Shown here: one piece after another, positions 56,520 to 64,000 of the stretch | Layout of the letters: each line of letters opens with the position of its first letter | Numbering within the stretch: position 1 is the stretch's first letter | DNA from: Acetobacter aceti NBRC 14818 | GTDB taxonomy: Bacteria; Pseudomonadota; Alphaproteobacteria; Acetobacterales; Acetobacteraceae | Length of the DNA stretch: 64,000 nucleotides | Assembly (NCBI RefSeq): GCF_000193495.2 | Contig: NZ_AP023410.1 | Location: forward strand, 248,001-312,000 | Direction: 5' to 3' | Notes under the pieces: generated by a model | Database searches by the model: none | What the model saw: the letters and a program-made list of their open reading frames with translations, nothing else | Told to the model about the DNA's origin: nothing | Translations under genes and position numbers: made by a program

Positions 56520-56861
56520 TAAGGTCCAAGGGCGCTTATCAATCCACTTATCCCCCCACATACTTAAACTTTTTAGAATTGGCATGAGGCTTTCTCCTTC
56601 TGGAGTGAGAGAGTATTCAACTTTTGGCGGCACGACGGCATAGACCTTCCGTTCAATAAGGCCATCCTCTTCTAATTCTCTCAACTGCTTAACGATAAGT
56701 CGAGGAGAGGCTCCCACAGCGAGCTTACTAAATTCATTATAACGCATTGTTCCATCCAGAAGATGAAAAAGAAAGACTCCCTTCCATTTACCGCCAATAA
56801 CATTCAAAGCAGCCTCAATAGAACAGCCAGGGATACGTTCCCATCTCTTCTCTTTTTTCAT
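56520..56861 (-). CDS. HxlR-family regulator 2 (last residues from IS)
   Basis: About 114 native residues: IPGCSIEAALNVIGGKWKGVFLFHLLDGTMRYNEFSKLAVGASPRLIVKQLRELEEDGLIERK. The frame runs on into the IS to 56502 (TLGPVRA), replacing the last few natural residues. The sensor Cys (PGC) is present. Lower GC than regulator 1 and only distantly similar, so a separate acquisition. Divergent from the OYE gene at 56985. Confidence 0.82.
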
Positions 56862-56887
56862 TCAGCCCTCCATCACTATACAAAATT

Positions 56888-56913
56888 ATACTATATGGTT
56901 TTTTATACAGTAT
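56888..56913. promoter_or_regulatory. Candidate HxlR operator 2
   Basis: ATACTATAT and ATACAGTAT form near-complementary arms (8 of 9) around an 8-nt T-rich spacer, 27 bp upstream of hxlR 2. AT-rich promoter-like DNA continues to 56984. Confidence 0.5.
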
Positions 56914-56984
56914 TTTCTTTTCTAACTTAGAACGCTACCTTCTACGAGAGTAAAGTTTTCATTTTTATTATAACGAGGCTACTG

Positions 56985-58055
56985 GTGAAACTGTTTGAAC
57001 CGCTGACACTTCGCAATATTACACTCCGCAATCGTATTGTAATGTCACCAATGTGCATGCATTCAGCGCTTTCTGGTGGTTTTGTAAGCGATTTCCATCT
57101 TGTCCATTACGGAGCACGCGCTCTTGGTGGGGTAGGTCTAGTCTTTTTTGAAACACTGGCAACGCTTGAAAACGGTATGATTGGCCCAGGAGATCTCGGC
57201 ATTTGGAGCGATGAACATATTGATGGTCTAAAGCGCCTTGTACAGGTTGTTCAAAAAATGGGCGCTAAAGCCGGTGCCCAAATTGGACATGCAGGGCGAC
57301 TGGAAGGAACACAGGTCCACACGGCAATTGCTCCATCTGCCATTGCTTTTTCAGAAAATACTCAGGTCCCGCACGAACTTACTAACGAAGAAATTCTGAA
57401 CATAGTTCAAAGCTTTAAAGCGGCGGCCAAACGGGCGCGACTGGCTGGCTTCGATATTCTGGAAATCCATACAGCGCATGGATATCTTCTGAATGAATTT
57501 TTATCTCCACTGGCCAACAAACGAACTGACACGTGGGGAGGAAGTCACGAAAATCGCTACCGTATAGTGCGATATATTCTTGATGAAGTCCGGCAGGAAT
57601 GGGATGGTCCGTTATTTGTCCGGATATCATCTACAGATTACGCTCATGGTGGAAACACACCAGAAGATTTTGTCATCTATGGGCAGTGGATGAAGGAACA
57701 GGGTGTCGACCTCATAGATTGTTCTTCTGGAGGCATTGCACCTGCTAAAGTCGATAGTTTTCCGGGGTATCAGGTCACTGCGGCAACGCTGCTCCGTGAG
57801 CAATTAGACATTATGACAGGTGCCGTTGGGCTCATTGAAACCGGAGATCTCGCCGCCGATATTATCGGCAACAATCGAGCAGATCTTGTTTTCATTGGCA
57901 GGGCAATTCTACGAGACCCCTTCTGGCCGAGAACTGCGGCTGATGAACTACGGGTCAGCATCACTGTACCAGATCAATATACTCGCTATGGTGCATGGTG
58001 GCTGAACAATCAGCCTCGCCCCACACCAGCACTCCCCCAGACAACCGCTGAGTAA
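56985..58055 (+). CDS. Old yellow enzyme family NADPH dehydrogenase (YqjM/NamA-like)
   Basis: A 356-residue FMN enzyme of the thermophilic-like OYE class: RNRIVMSPMCMHSA with the Cys that tunes FMN, AQIGHAGRLEGT, FDILEIHTAHGYLLNEFLSPLANKRTDTWGGS, and LVFIGRAILRDPFWP. Reduces alpha,beta-unsaturated carbonyls and quinones. Codon use is clearly more AT-rich than the neighbours, suggesting a different donor. A strong terminator follows. Divergent from HxlR 2. Confidence 0.88.
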   Translation: MKLFEPLTLRNITLRNRIVMSPMCMHSALSGGFVSDFHLVHYGARALGGVGLVFFETLATLENGMIGPGDLGIWSDEHIDGLKRLVQVVQKMGAKAGAQIGHAGRLEGTQVHTAIAPSAIAFSENTQVPHELTNEEILNIVQSFKAAAKRARLAGFDILEIHTAHGYLLNEFLSPLANKRTDTWGGSHENRYRIVRYILDEVRQEWDGPLFVRISSTDYAHGGNTPEDFVIYGQWMKEQGVDLIDCSSGGIAPAKVDSFPGYQVTAATLLREQLDIMTGAVGLIETGDLAADIIGNNRADLVFIGRAILRDPFWPRTAADELRVSITVPDQYTRYGAWWLNNQPRPTPALPQTTAE

Positions 58056-58087
58056 AATATCCAACGTAATTAGTTAGAGCTACCAGG

Positions 58088-58118
58088 TTCAGCTCTTATA
58101 AAGAGCTGAATTTGCATT
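58088..58118 (+). terminator. Rho-independent terminator after OYE gene 2
   Basis: Perfect 10-bp stem TTCAGCTCTT / AAGAGCTGAA with a 3-nt loop (58088-58110), followed by TTTGCATTT. Confidence 0.8.
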
Positions 58119-58120
58119 TA

Positions 58121-58963
58121 GGGCCTGTTAGGGCTTGATCCAGTCTGCTGCGGCAGCGATGTGGATGACCGCGAGGAACGACGTTGCTGTTTTTTCATAT
58201 CTGGTTGCGACAGCGCGCCACTCCTTGAGGCGAGCCCAGAGGTTCTCAACGAGATGCCGACACCGATAGGCCCATTTGGGGCAGGCGACCGGGCCATCGC
58301 GTCGTTTCGCGGGAATGGCTGGCCGTGCTCCCATGTCCCATATCCGTTCACGGAAGGCGTCCGAGGCATAGCCCTTGTCCGCCACCACCCACAAAGGAAT
58401 GGCGGGAAGGCTATCGAGCATATCTGGAGCCAGCGGCAGTTCATGGGCCTGGCCGGGCGCCATGGCAAAACCAACAGCCTTTCCATGCCCGTCTGCTATC
58501 ACGCAGACTTTCGTGCCATAGCCGCCGCGAGAGCGGCCAAGTGCTTCACGATGGTCCCGCTCTTCAAAAGAGCCCCCTTTTTTTGGGCTCCCGCCGCTTT
58601 GTGGTGAGCCCTGATGTTCGTGCCATCCAGAAAAGTCATTCCGAATGCCACTCCCTGTTGTTCCTGAACCAGTGCGAGCAGCCGCTCCCATACGCCGAGC
58701 TTCGCCCAGCGGATGAAAAGCTGCGCAGCCTGCCACCACGGACCCAGTTCAGCGGGGATACTCCGCCATTTCGCGCCATTCTCATGACGCCAGAAAATCG
58801 CTGCTATCGTCCGCCGCAGATCATGTGGCGGCGTCTTGCCCCTCGGGCGAACCTCCTCAATCAGAGGTTCCCAGATCGCCCATGTCTCGTCCGTAAAGGT
58901 GCCTGTTCTGTCTCCTTCTTCCATCCCTACAATATGGGAAGAAATTCAAGATCTAACAGACCC
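58121..58963 (-). mobile_element. IS5-family element, complete, inverted copy (843 bp)
   Basis: Same length and ends as 55677-56519 but on the other strand; TA on both sides. The two copies bracket the HxlR 2/OYE 2 pair as inverted repeats. Confidence 0.88.
58128..58924 (-). CDS. IS5-family transposase, two frames (inverted copy)
   Basis: Same organisation as the transposase at 55716, with a few substitutions (KKGALLKSGTIVK, LAPDMLDSLPAIPLWVVADKGYASDAFRE). Frames 58499-58924 and 58128-58739 overlap at the poly-A slippage site. Confidence 0.85.
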
Positions 58964-58965
58964 TA

Positions 58966-59088
58966 GAGCTTTTCAAGCATTACGACATCATGCGTCCCCA
59001 CGGCAGCGACTACCAACATTTAAAACAATTGCGTGGTTATGTTAAGCGCTCGGCGCAGCTATGTAGTAACTTAAGCTCATGCTGGTAA
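58966..59088 (+). pseudogene. 3' fragment of an unknown gene, cut by IS
   Basis: From the IS edge a frame runs 40 codons (ELFKHYDIMRPHGSDYQHLKQLRGYVKRSAQLCSN...) to a stop at 59088. Composition is protein-like but no family is recognised; the 5' part is missing. Confidence 0.3.
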
Positions 59089-59168
59089 TAGAGAGAAACA
59101 TCCTCTAACCAAACAATCTGTGCGATTGGCGCAGGCGGATCGCAATAGAGGTGTGAGAAAAGGTCATG

Positions 59169-59332
59169 ATGAATACATCCGAAAACATATTTTATCTAAT
59201 TGGCTCGGATGGTTCAAGATATGTGCCTTATAAAAAAGAAAATAGAAAGAATGGAAAGTATGGATATGAAATACTTCCATCGGGTTACGGCAATGATCCA
59301 TCTCGCGCGGAGTATACAGAAGACGTCGAGCA
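59169..59332 (+). pseudogene. 5' fragment of an unknown gene, cut by IS3
   Basis: AAGG precedes ATG 59169 (or 59166). About 54 residues (MNTSENIFYLIGSDGSRYVPYKKENRKNG...) are hydrophilic and protein-like, then the frame enters the IS3 copy at 59333. Not recognised. Confidence 0.4.
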
Positions 59333-59391
59333 GAGGTGGACCCGTCCGTTCGGACAGTTTTGTGGGCTTGATAAGCTATACCCGGTTGTTG

Positions 59392-60271
59392 TTATGCCGC
59401 CATTCTGACGGCGTTGCTGTTGGCCATCTGGTCCGGGGTTAACCCCGGACCAGATGGCGTCGGCACGTCATGATACGCCTCATCGGGCGTGCGTCCAGCC
59501 AGTGCCGAGTGCGGACGCTGCCCGTTATAATGGGTGATCCATCCGGCAAGCCCGGCCCGTAGCTCCGATCCGGTCTCGAACGCATGCAAATAGACGCATT
59601 CGTATTTCAGCGACCGCCACAGACGCTCGATGAACACGTTGTCCAGCCATCGCCCGCGCCCGTCCCATGCTGATGCGGATCTGACGCTCTTCCAGGAGCC
59701 CGGTGAAACGGGGCGTCGTAAACTGCGACCCTTGGTCAGTATTGAAAATTTCCGGAGCGCCATAGCGCGTGAGGGCATCCTGTAGCGCCTCGATGCAGAA
59801 CTCCGCATCCATCGTGTTCGACAGACGCCAGGACAGCACCTTGCGCGTGAACCAGTCCATGATCGCCACGAGATAGAGAAATCCCCGTTTCATGGGGATA
59901 TACGTGATATCGGAACACCAGACCTGGTTAGGCCGCTCAATGACCAGATCCCGCAGCAGATACGGATATTTCCGATGCTCCGGATGAGGCACACTCGTGC
60001 GCGGCTTCTGGTAGACCGCCCGCAGGCCCATGATCGCCATGAGCCGCCGGACCCGCTTGCGGCCGACTTCATATCCCAGGCGGCGCAGATACCATGTCAT
60101 CTGCCGTGAGCCATAATATGGCGTTTCCAGGAACTGGGCGTCGATCAGCCGCATCAACGCCAGATTGGCCTCGCTCTGTGGCACAGGCCGATAGTAGACG
60201 CCAGACCGGTTCAGATGCAGCAGCAGGCATTGCCGGACAATGGAAAGGCGCGGTCGCTGTGGGTCAATCAT
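59392..60271 (-). pseudogene. IS3 OrfB copy 2, frameshifted
   Basis: Same reading-frame break (ATGGGACGGG) as copy 1, near 59670; the C-terminal part is readable in the next frame (DNVFIERLWRSLKYECVYLHAFETGS) to 59392. The catalytic N-terminal part is intact. Confidence 0.8.
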
Positions 60272-60579
60272 CTGCCGCCTCTGATCACGCCCAACCGAGC
60301 AGAGGCATCGCGTAAAAAATCCCGTTCCACGAGAAGCTCGCCTATCTTCGCGTGCAGTTTCTCCACATCAGCAGGGCTGACCGGGGGCTCGGCCACCGGC
60401 TTCCCGGAGAAGGTCGCCGCCATCCCCTCGATCGCCTGCCGTTTCCACTGGGCGATCATCGTCTGATGCACACCATGTTTCGAAGCCAGTTCCGCCAGCG
60501 TCAGTTCCCCACGGATCGCCTCCAGGGCAACCCGTGTTTTGAACTCCGCCCCATACCTCTTGCGCGTAACCTTACCCAT
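60268..60579 (-). CDS. IS3 OrfA, copy 2
   Basis: A 103-residue HTH protein almost identical to the copy 1 protein (KRYGAEFKTRVALEAIRGEL); overlaps OrfB by 4 bp. Confidence 0.88.
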   Translation of the reverse strand: MGKVTRKRYGAEFKTRVALEAIRGELTLAELASKHGVHQTMIAQWKRQAIEGMAATFSGKPVAEPPVSPADVEKLHAKIGELLVERDFLRDASARLGVIRGGR

Positions 60580-60644
60580 AAAACCTGCCCTCTCTCAGGT
60601 CGGATTATAGCTTATCGCCCTGTCTGAAAAATGGGGACCACCTC

Positions 60645-61022
60645 TGTTTGCCCAGAGTGTTGAGGCTGTATTGGTTTTATCAAGCAAGCCTTCTCTCAAT
60701 CGCGCACCATCACTGGCGGCGGCATCTGTCGTCTTCCATTTGCGGAGCAGACGAAACTTCCGATCGATGGAAATATGAGATTTGTAGCCAAAGAACGGGA
60801 TGGCCAAGTCTGTTGCGGGCATACTCCCGTCCTCCTTTCGTTTCGCTTTCGTGAACTTCAACGTCCAGCGCGCATGACGGTCCTTGTGGGACAGCTTGGA
60901 GGCTTGTCCTGCCTGTCCCTGTGGGATCCGTCGGATCCATCCTTCCCGCAGATCCGCCTTTTCATCGTTAGTATTGCGCTACTTTGGGGCTGCTACCAAT
61001 GTTGCAGCCAGAATCTGGCCTG
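60645..61022 (-). pseudogene. Internal fragment of an IS5-family transposase
   Basis: Matches the middle of the transposase at 24454 (KFTKAKRKEDGSMPATDLAIPFFGYKSHISIDRKFRLLRKWKTTDAAASDGARLREGLLDKTNTAS), with a frame break near 60900. The IS3 copy 2 cuts its C-terminal side. Dead remnant. Confidence 0.8.
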
Positions 61023-61576
61023 ACATCGACAGATACGGGCGATGATCATGTTTGTGGAGAAGACGCGTCCTCTCGATTCGAATCCGATTCGCGCAGAAAG
61101 TGATTATTTTTACATCATTTGAATTTATGCCTTTTTATTTGAAGTAAATAAATAATTGAAATAAAATTAGAATATTCATTATCGCATTAGAGTAATATCG
61201 GATAAATTCAATTTATTTTATTGTTTATTTGAACATATTGAGTAATTTTTTCTCCTTTTCATATTTATATTAAAAATATGAGCGAATGTTATTTTTAAGT
61301 TCAAGGGTTGGAAATTGCTAAGCCGCATATATTCACGTTTCAAGTCGATAATATATGAAAATATACATATTAATACACAATTTTGGCAACAAACCGAAGA
61401 ATTAGGCACTATTTTTTGCTGATTATCAGGAGTTTTTTCTATATTTGTACAGATAAAAATATTTTATTGTTTTAAGTCACGTTTTTTCGAGATATACCAT
61501 TCGCATCAGAGGCGATATGCCTCGATATACTCTAATTTTTAAAGTAATTATTGGAGTATATGTTTTCTCGGAGGTA
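61023..61576. promoter_or_regulatory. AT-rich intergenic region before alpA-like gene
   Basis: About 550 bp with no gene; from 61085 to 61560 it is strikingly AT-rich (runs such as TTTATTTTATTG, AAAATATTTTATTG), in sharp contrast with the rest of the window. Likely carries the alpA promoter and possibly nucleoid-protein binding sites; no origin-type iterons were recognised. Confidence 0.5.
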
Positions 61577-61579
61577 ATG

Positions 61580-61771
61580 ATGGCAGAAAATCTTCTGACA
61601 ATTGCTCAGGTGTGCGAACGCGTGTCTATGTCGGCGTCTCACATACGCAAAAGGATTAAGCTGGGAAAATTTCCCGCGGCGACGCACAGGTTGAGCACAC
61701 GTATGGTGAGATGGAGCGAAAGCAGCATTAATGAATGGATTGAAAAGACGCACGAGCAGAAAAAACACTAA
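61580..61771 (+). CDS. AlpA-family excisionase-like regulator
   Basis: A 63-residue HTH protein: NLLTIAQVCERVSMSASHIRKRIKLGKFPAATHR, the winged AlpA/MerR-like fold that in P4-like islands directs integrase expression or excision. GGAGG lies 7 bases before ATG 61580 and 4 before ATG 61577. It converges on the integrase gene 88 bp away, at the tRNA end of the island. Confidence 0.85.
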   Translation: MAENLLTIAQVCERVSMSASHIRKRIKLGKFPAATHRLSTRMVRWSESSINEWIEKTHEQKKH

Positions 61772-61858
61772 ACTGTTGAATATAAAACAGAATAACTCAT
61801 GACTCATGTGTAGAGTGAAATGAATGGAAGAATTTACTCGATACGACGATCACCGACC

Positions 61859-63067
61859 TCACCGTTTTCTGTGTTGTAGAAGTGTCACGGCGTCGGCTGC
61901 GTCTGACATCAGAAGATCGGCCCATATCTGAGCCAGCTCCTGCCGACGTTCCATATGCAGAGCCCGGTTATACGCGGCTTCAACTCTGTTTTGATTTGAG
62001 TGTGCCAGCATAAGATCAATGACAGCTCTGTCCTGCGGATAATGCTCGTTCATGATGGACGAAAACGAAGCACGAAAACCATGTGGCACCTGTCTGCCAG
62101 CGTAGCCTGCCCGCTGCAGAAGATAACCGAGAGCGTTTTCGCTCATCGGGCGATGGGCCCACCGCGCATTAGGAAAAACAAGAGGGCCTCTGCCCGTCAG
62201 CGTAGAGACCGCATCAAGAATGTCCCGTGCCTGACGCGATAAGGGAACAACGTGCTCACGCCGCATCTTCATGCGCTCTGCTGGAATGACCCAGGTGGTT
62301 CTGTCCGCAGACACCTCATGCCAGGCCATTGCATGTACTTCACCGGGACGCACAGCAGTCAGAGCCAGAAAACGCATCGCCAGAAGCGTAACCGGGTGGG
62401 CCGGGATGGCTTCGACGTCCTGGAAGAGGCGTCTCAGCGCATCAAGATCAATGAGGGCAGGTTGTCGTCCTTTCTTCAGAGGAGCCAGAGCGCCTTTGAT
62501 AACGGCGGCGGGATCATGAGAACCCAGCCCATGCGCGATACCGAACAGAAAAATAGCACTTAATCTCTGTCTGATCCGGCGCGCCGTTTCCTTCGCACGC
62601 CCAGCTTCAATTTTCCTGATTGCTTCAAGGACCATCGGAGCAGTGATATCGTCCAGGTCGATGTGCCCCAGATGCGGCCAGATCAGACGCTCAAGACTCG
62701 TTCGAACGTCTTCACTGTGTCGGGGTGTCCACCGGGCAGATTGAGTCTGAATCCACATTTCGCCGACATGCTGCAGCTGTCTATCAGTGCGCCTGGCTTG
62801 CGCTTGTCTCTGACGACGGGTCAGAGATGGATCACGGCCCGCCCGCAGCTCCGCGCGTGCCTGATCACGGGCGTCACGGGCCGCTGCAAGCGTCACCTCA
62901 GGGTAAGCGCCAAAAGCGAGCAGCTTTTCCCGCCCACCAAAGCGATACTTCATGCGCCACAGACGCGAGCCATTTTTCTGGACCAGAATGAACAGTCCGC
63001 CTGTATCGGCAAGCTTGTATGGCTTCTCTCGGGGTGCGAGGCGACGCAGCTGAACGTCTGTCAGCAT
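61859..63067 (-). CDS. P4-type tyrosine integrase (DUF4102)
   Basis: A 402-residue site-specific recombinase. N-terminal DUF4102 domain (LTDVQLRRLAPREKPYKLADTGGLFILVQKNGSRLWRMKYRFGGREKLLAFGAYPEVTLAAAR), core-binding domain, and catalytic domain with Arg in TAVRPGEVHAM, HGFR in VPHGFRASFSS, and His...Tyr in MLAHSNQNRVEAAYNR. ATG 63067 matches the family start; the frame extends upstream over the repeats to 63118. Its gene start lies 156 bp from tRNA-Ser, the presumed attachment site. Appears intact. Confidence 0.92.
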   Translation of the reverse strand: MLTDVQLRRLAPREKPYKLADTGGLFILVQKNGSRLWRMKYRFGGREKLLAFGAYPEVTLAAARDARDQARAELRAGRDPSLTRRQRQAQARRTDRQLQHVGEMWIQTQSARWTPRHSEDVRTSLERLIWPHLGHIDLDDITAPMVLEAIRKIEAGRAKETARRIRQRLSAIFLFGIAHGLGSHDPAAVIKGALAPLKKGRQPALIDLDALRRLFQDVEAIPAHPVTLLAMRFLALTAVRPGEVHAMAWHEVSADRTTWVIPAERMKMRREHVVPLSRQARDILDAVSTLTGRGPLVFPNARWAHRPMSENALGYLLQRAGYAGRQVPHGFRASFSSIMNEHYPQDRAVIDLMLAHSNQNRVEAAYNRALHMERRQELAQIWADLLMSDAADAVTLLQHRKR

Positions 63068-63070
63068 TGA

Positions 63071-63109
63071 TACCCCAACACCAGAAATGATACCCCCATA
63101 TCTACCCCC
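63071..63109. repeat. TACCCC repeats at the integrase start, candidate arm sites (right)
   Basis: TACCCC at 63071, 63091 and 63103; the last two have the same 12-bp period as the pair at 9278/9290. They lie directly upstream of the integrase start codon and 113 bp from the core repeat, so integrase binding here could also repress its own promoter. Confidence 0.5.
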
Positions 63110-63221
63110 ACAATGCATGAGCTTGAAGGAACATCACAGCGCGTCATAGAGCACATAAGTGGCAGAAAACTGCCAGTCTTTCTGTGCTTGAAACGCTATA
63201 GACTGCTATGGGATATATCAA

Positions 63222-63236
63222 CTGGCGGAGAAGGTG
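63222..63236. other. Candidate attR in tRNA-Ser 3' end
   Basis: Right copy of the 15-bp repeat, overlapping the 3' terminus of the tRNA gene so that the tRNA remains complete at this end. Confidence 0.7.
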
Positions 63237-63311
63237 GGATTCGAACCCACGGTACCCATAAGGCACAACGGTTTTCGAGACCGCCCCAATCGACCACTCT
63301 GGCACCTCTCC
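63223..63311 (-). tRNA. tRNA-Ser (anticodon CGA)
   Basis: 89 nt on the minus strand. Acceptor stem GGAGAGG / CCTTCTCC region pairs, long variable arm typical of serine tRNAs, T-loop GGTTCGAATCC, anticodon loop CTCGAAA giving CGA (reads UCG), and encoded CCA. It is the probable integration site of the island. Confidence 0.93.
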
Positions 63312-63554
63312 GTAACGCCTTGCAGCGCTCGCAGCGAGCTTTTAGGCAAAGTTTTCATCAGGCACAAGAGGGGAATTGCGTCTCTGTCTGTTTTCGGTTG
63401 ACGAAAAACCCGTCTCCCGCGTAAAAGCCCCTCTCCACCGCCGTAAGGTGGGGCAGACTGCGCAACAGCGGTCAACGAGAAAAAGCGACTGGACTGATCG
63501 CCTGCGTGAAAGCGCCGCGAGATGTCGATTGATCGGAAAGAGACGAGTTTCATT

Positions 63555-63869
63555 ATGTTCGCAGTTATCCGCACCGGCGGTAAGCAGTATCGCGTTACGC
63601 CAAACAGCGTGCTCAAGATCGAAAAGCTTGAAGCTGAAGCTGGTTCGACCATCACATTCTCCGATGTTCTCGCTGTCGGCGGTGAAGCTGGTACGACCAT
63701 CGGCGCTCCGCTGGTTGCTGGCGCCTCCGTGACAGCCACGGTCATCGCGCAGGACCGCCTTGCGAAGATCATCATCTTCAAGAAGCGTCGTCGTCAGAAC
63801 AGCCGTCGCAAGAATGGTCACCGCCAGCCGGTCACCGTTGTTCGTATTGGCGAGATCAAGGCTGCCTGA
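63555..63869 (+). CDS. rplU: 50S ribosomal protein L21
   Basis: A 104-residue L21: [30 protein letters not shown] ... [30 protein letters not shown], with the conserved KRRR-x-N-x-RK-x-GHRQ block. ATG 63555 is the family start. Followed by rpmA as in nearly all bacteria. Core chromosomal gene beyond the island. Confidence 0.97.
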   Translation: MFAVIRTGGKQYRVTPNSVLKIEKLEAEAGSTITFSDVLAVGGEAGTTIGAPLVAGASVTATVIAQDRLAKIIIFKKRRRQNSRRKNGHRQPVTVVRIGEIKAA

Positions 63870-63920
63870 TCTCTCTTCGTGAGGTTGATCACAGGCAGGC
63901 ATTAAGCAGGAGTAAGGTTC

Positions 63921-64000
63921 ATGGCACAAAAGAAAGCAGGCGGTTCGTCCCGTAACGGACGCGACAGTGCAGGCCGTCGTCTTGGTGTGAAGAAGTTCGG
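63921..64000 (+). CDS. rpmA: 50S ribosomal protein L27, 5' part
   Basis: The first 26 codons ([22 protein letters not shown]) are diagnostic of L27; the gene runs off the window. AGGAG lies about 8 bases upstream of the ATG. Co-transcribed with rplU. Confidence 0.96.
   Translation, partial: MAQKKAGGSSRNGRDSAGRRLGVKKF

Larger units (their letters stand above)
59333..60644 (-). mobile_element. IS3-family element copy 2 (1312 bp, inverted)
   Basis: Same length as copy 1 at 48196, ends GAGGTGGACCC and complement, a few base differences. No target duplication. Confidence 0.85.
9199..63236. mobile_element. Candidate tRNA-Ser genomic island (~54 kb)
   Basis: The segment is bounded by a 15-bp exact direct repeat (CTGGCGGAGAAGGTG at 9199-9213 and 63222-63236). 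The right copy is the 3' end of tRNA-Ser(CGA). A P4-type integrase and an AlpA-like gene lie just inside the right end, next to the tRNA, which is the standard arrangement for such islands. The cargo is mosaic and IS-rich: copper resistance, stress proteins, methionine synthase, regulators and transporters. No phage structural or conjugation genes are seen, so transfer would need outside help. The boundaries are inferred from the repeat; no comparison with an empty site was possible. Confidence 0.7.

Noticed and set aside
48196..60644. Composite transposon bounded by the two 1312-bp IS3 copies
   Set aside because: The copies are inverted but neither outer end shows a target duplication, and the interior is interrupted by many other IS insertions; inversion or deletion is a simpler history.
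1..64000. CRISPR array
   Set aside because: No regularly spaced short repeats were seen; the only regular repeats are the KGG protein repeats at 51801-52078, the TACCCC motifs and IS copies.

Overview
The window looks like a chromosomal segment of an acetic acid bacterium (Acetobacteraceae; Acetobacter, Komagataeibacter or Gluconacetobacter type). This rests on protein resemblance, moderately high GC, the rplU-rpmA pair, and a dense load of IS5, IS3, IS701, ISL3 and IS630 elements; the species cannot be fixed from the sequence alone. Two kinds of DNA are present: chromosomal flanks (1 to about 9.2 kb, and 63.22 kb to the end) and about 54 kb of mobile DNA between them.

Left flank (1-9.2 kb): a tightly packed operon matching the conserved nitrilase-associated Nit1C cluster (radical SAM, GNAT, AIR-synthase-like, glycosyltransferase, small protein, flavoprotein), followed by a PrpE-like acyl-CoA synthetase. 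The nitrilase itself would lie left of the window. Then come a 5'-truncated SDR gene and a LysR gene divergent from an MdaB-like quinone reductase. Right flank: tRNA-Ser(CGA), rplU and the start of rpmA.

The middle is a probable genomic island. A 15-bp direct repeat of the tRNA-Ser 3' end lies at 9199-9213 and 63222-63236. A P4-type tyrosine integrase and an AlpA-like regulator sit at the tRNA end, and paired TACCCC motifs with the same 12-bp period lie just inside both ends. No full-length second integrase was seen.

Island layout from left to right: an unknown 311-aa protein; nested IS5 elements; a block of unknown or envelope genes (14.0-18.3 kb) with a predicted PD-(D/E)XK nuclease; a phage-type repressor (18.5-19.2 kb) whose protease residues are lost; metR, mesD and mesX (folate-independent methionine synthase); a cobalamin riboswitch facing a Rieske oxygenase gene cut by an IS; DUF2945 and DUF488 genes; remnants of a HEPN/Toprim gene plus an intact PD-(D/E)XK gene; a copper-resistance block (copA ATPase, CsoR regulator, pcoA, pcoB, Met-rich protein, cytochrome c); TetR, isochorismatase-like and MFS genes; a ClC antiporter; a truncated Na+/H+ antiporter; KGG and YciF stress proteins; and two HxlR/old-yellow-enzyme pairs.

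Functionally the island mixes metal, solvent/electrophile and stress resistance with methionine synthesis that may respond to vitamin B12. Several cargo genes are broken at IS borders (Rieske oxygenase, HEPN/Toprim, Na+/H+ antiporter, aldehyde dehydrogenase), so the island is actively eroding. The least explained parts are the 14.0-18.3 kb block and the riboswitch/Rieske/mesXD junction.
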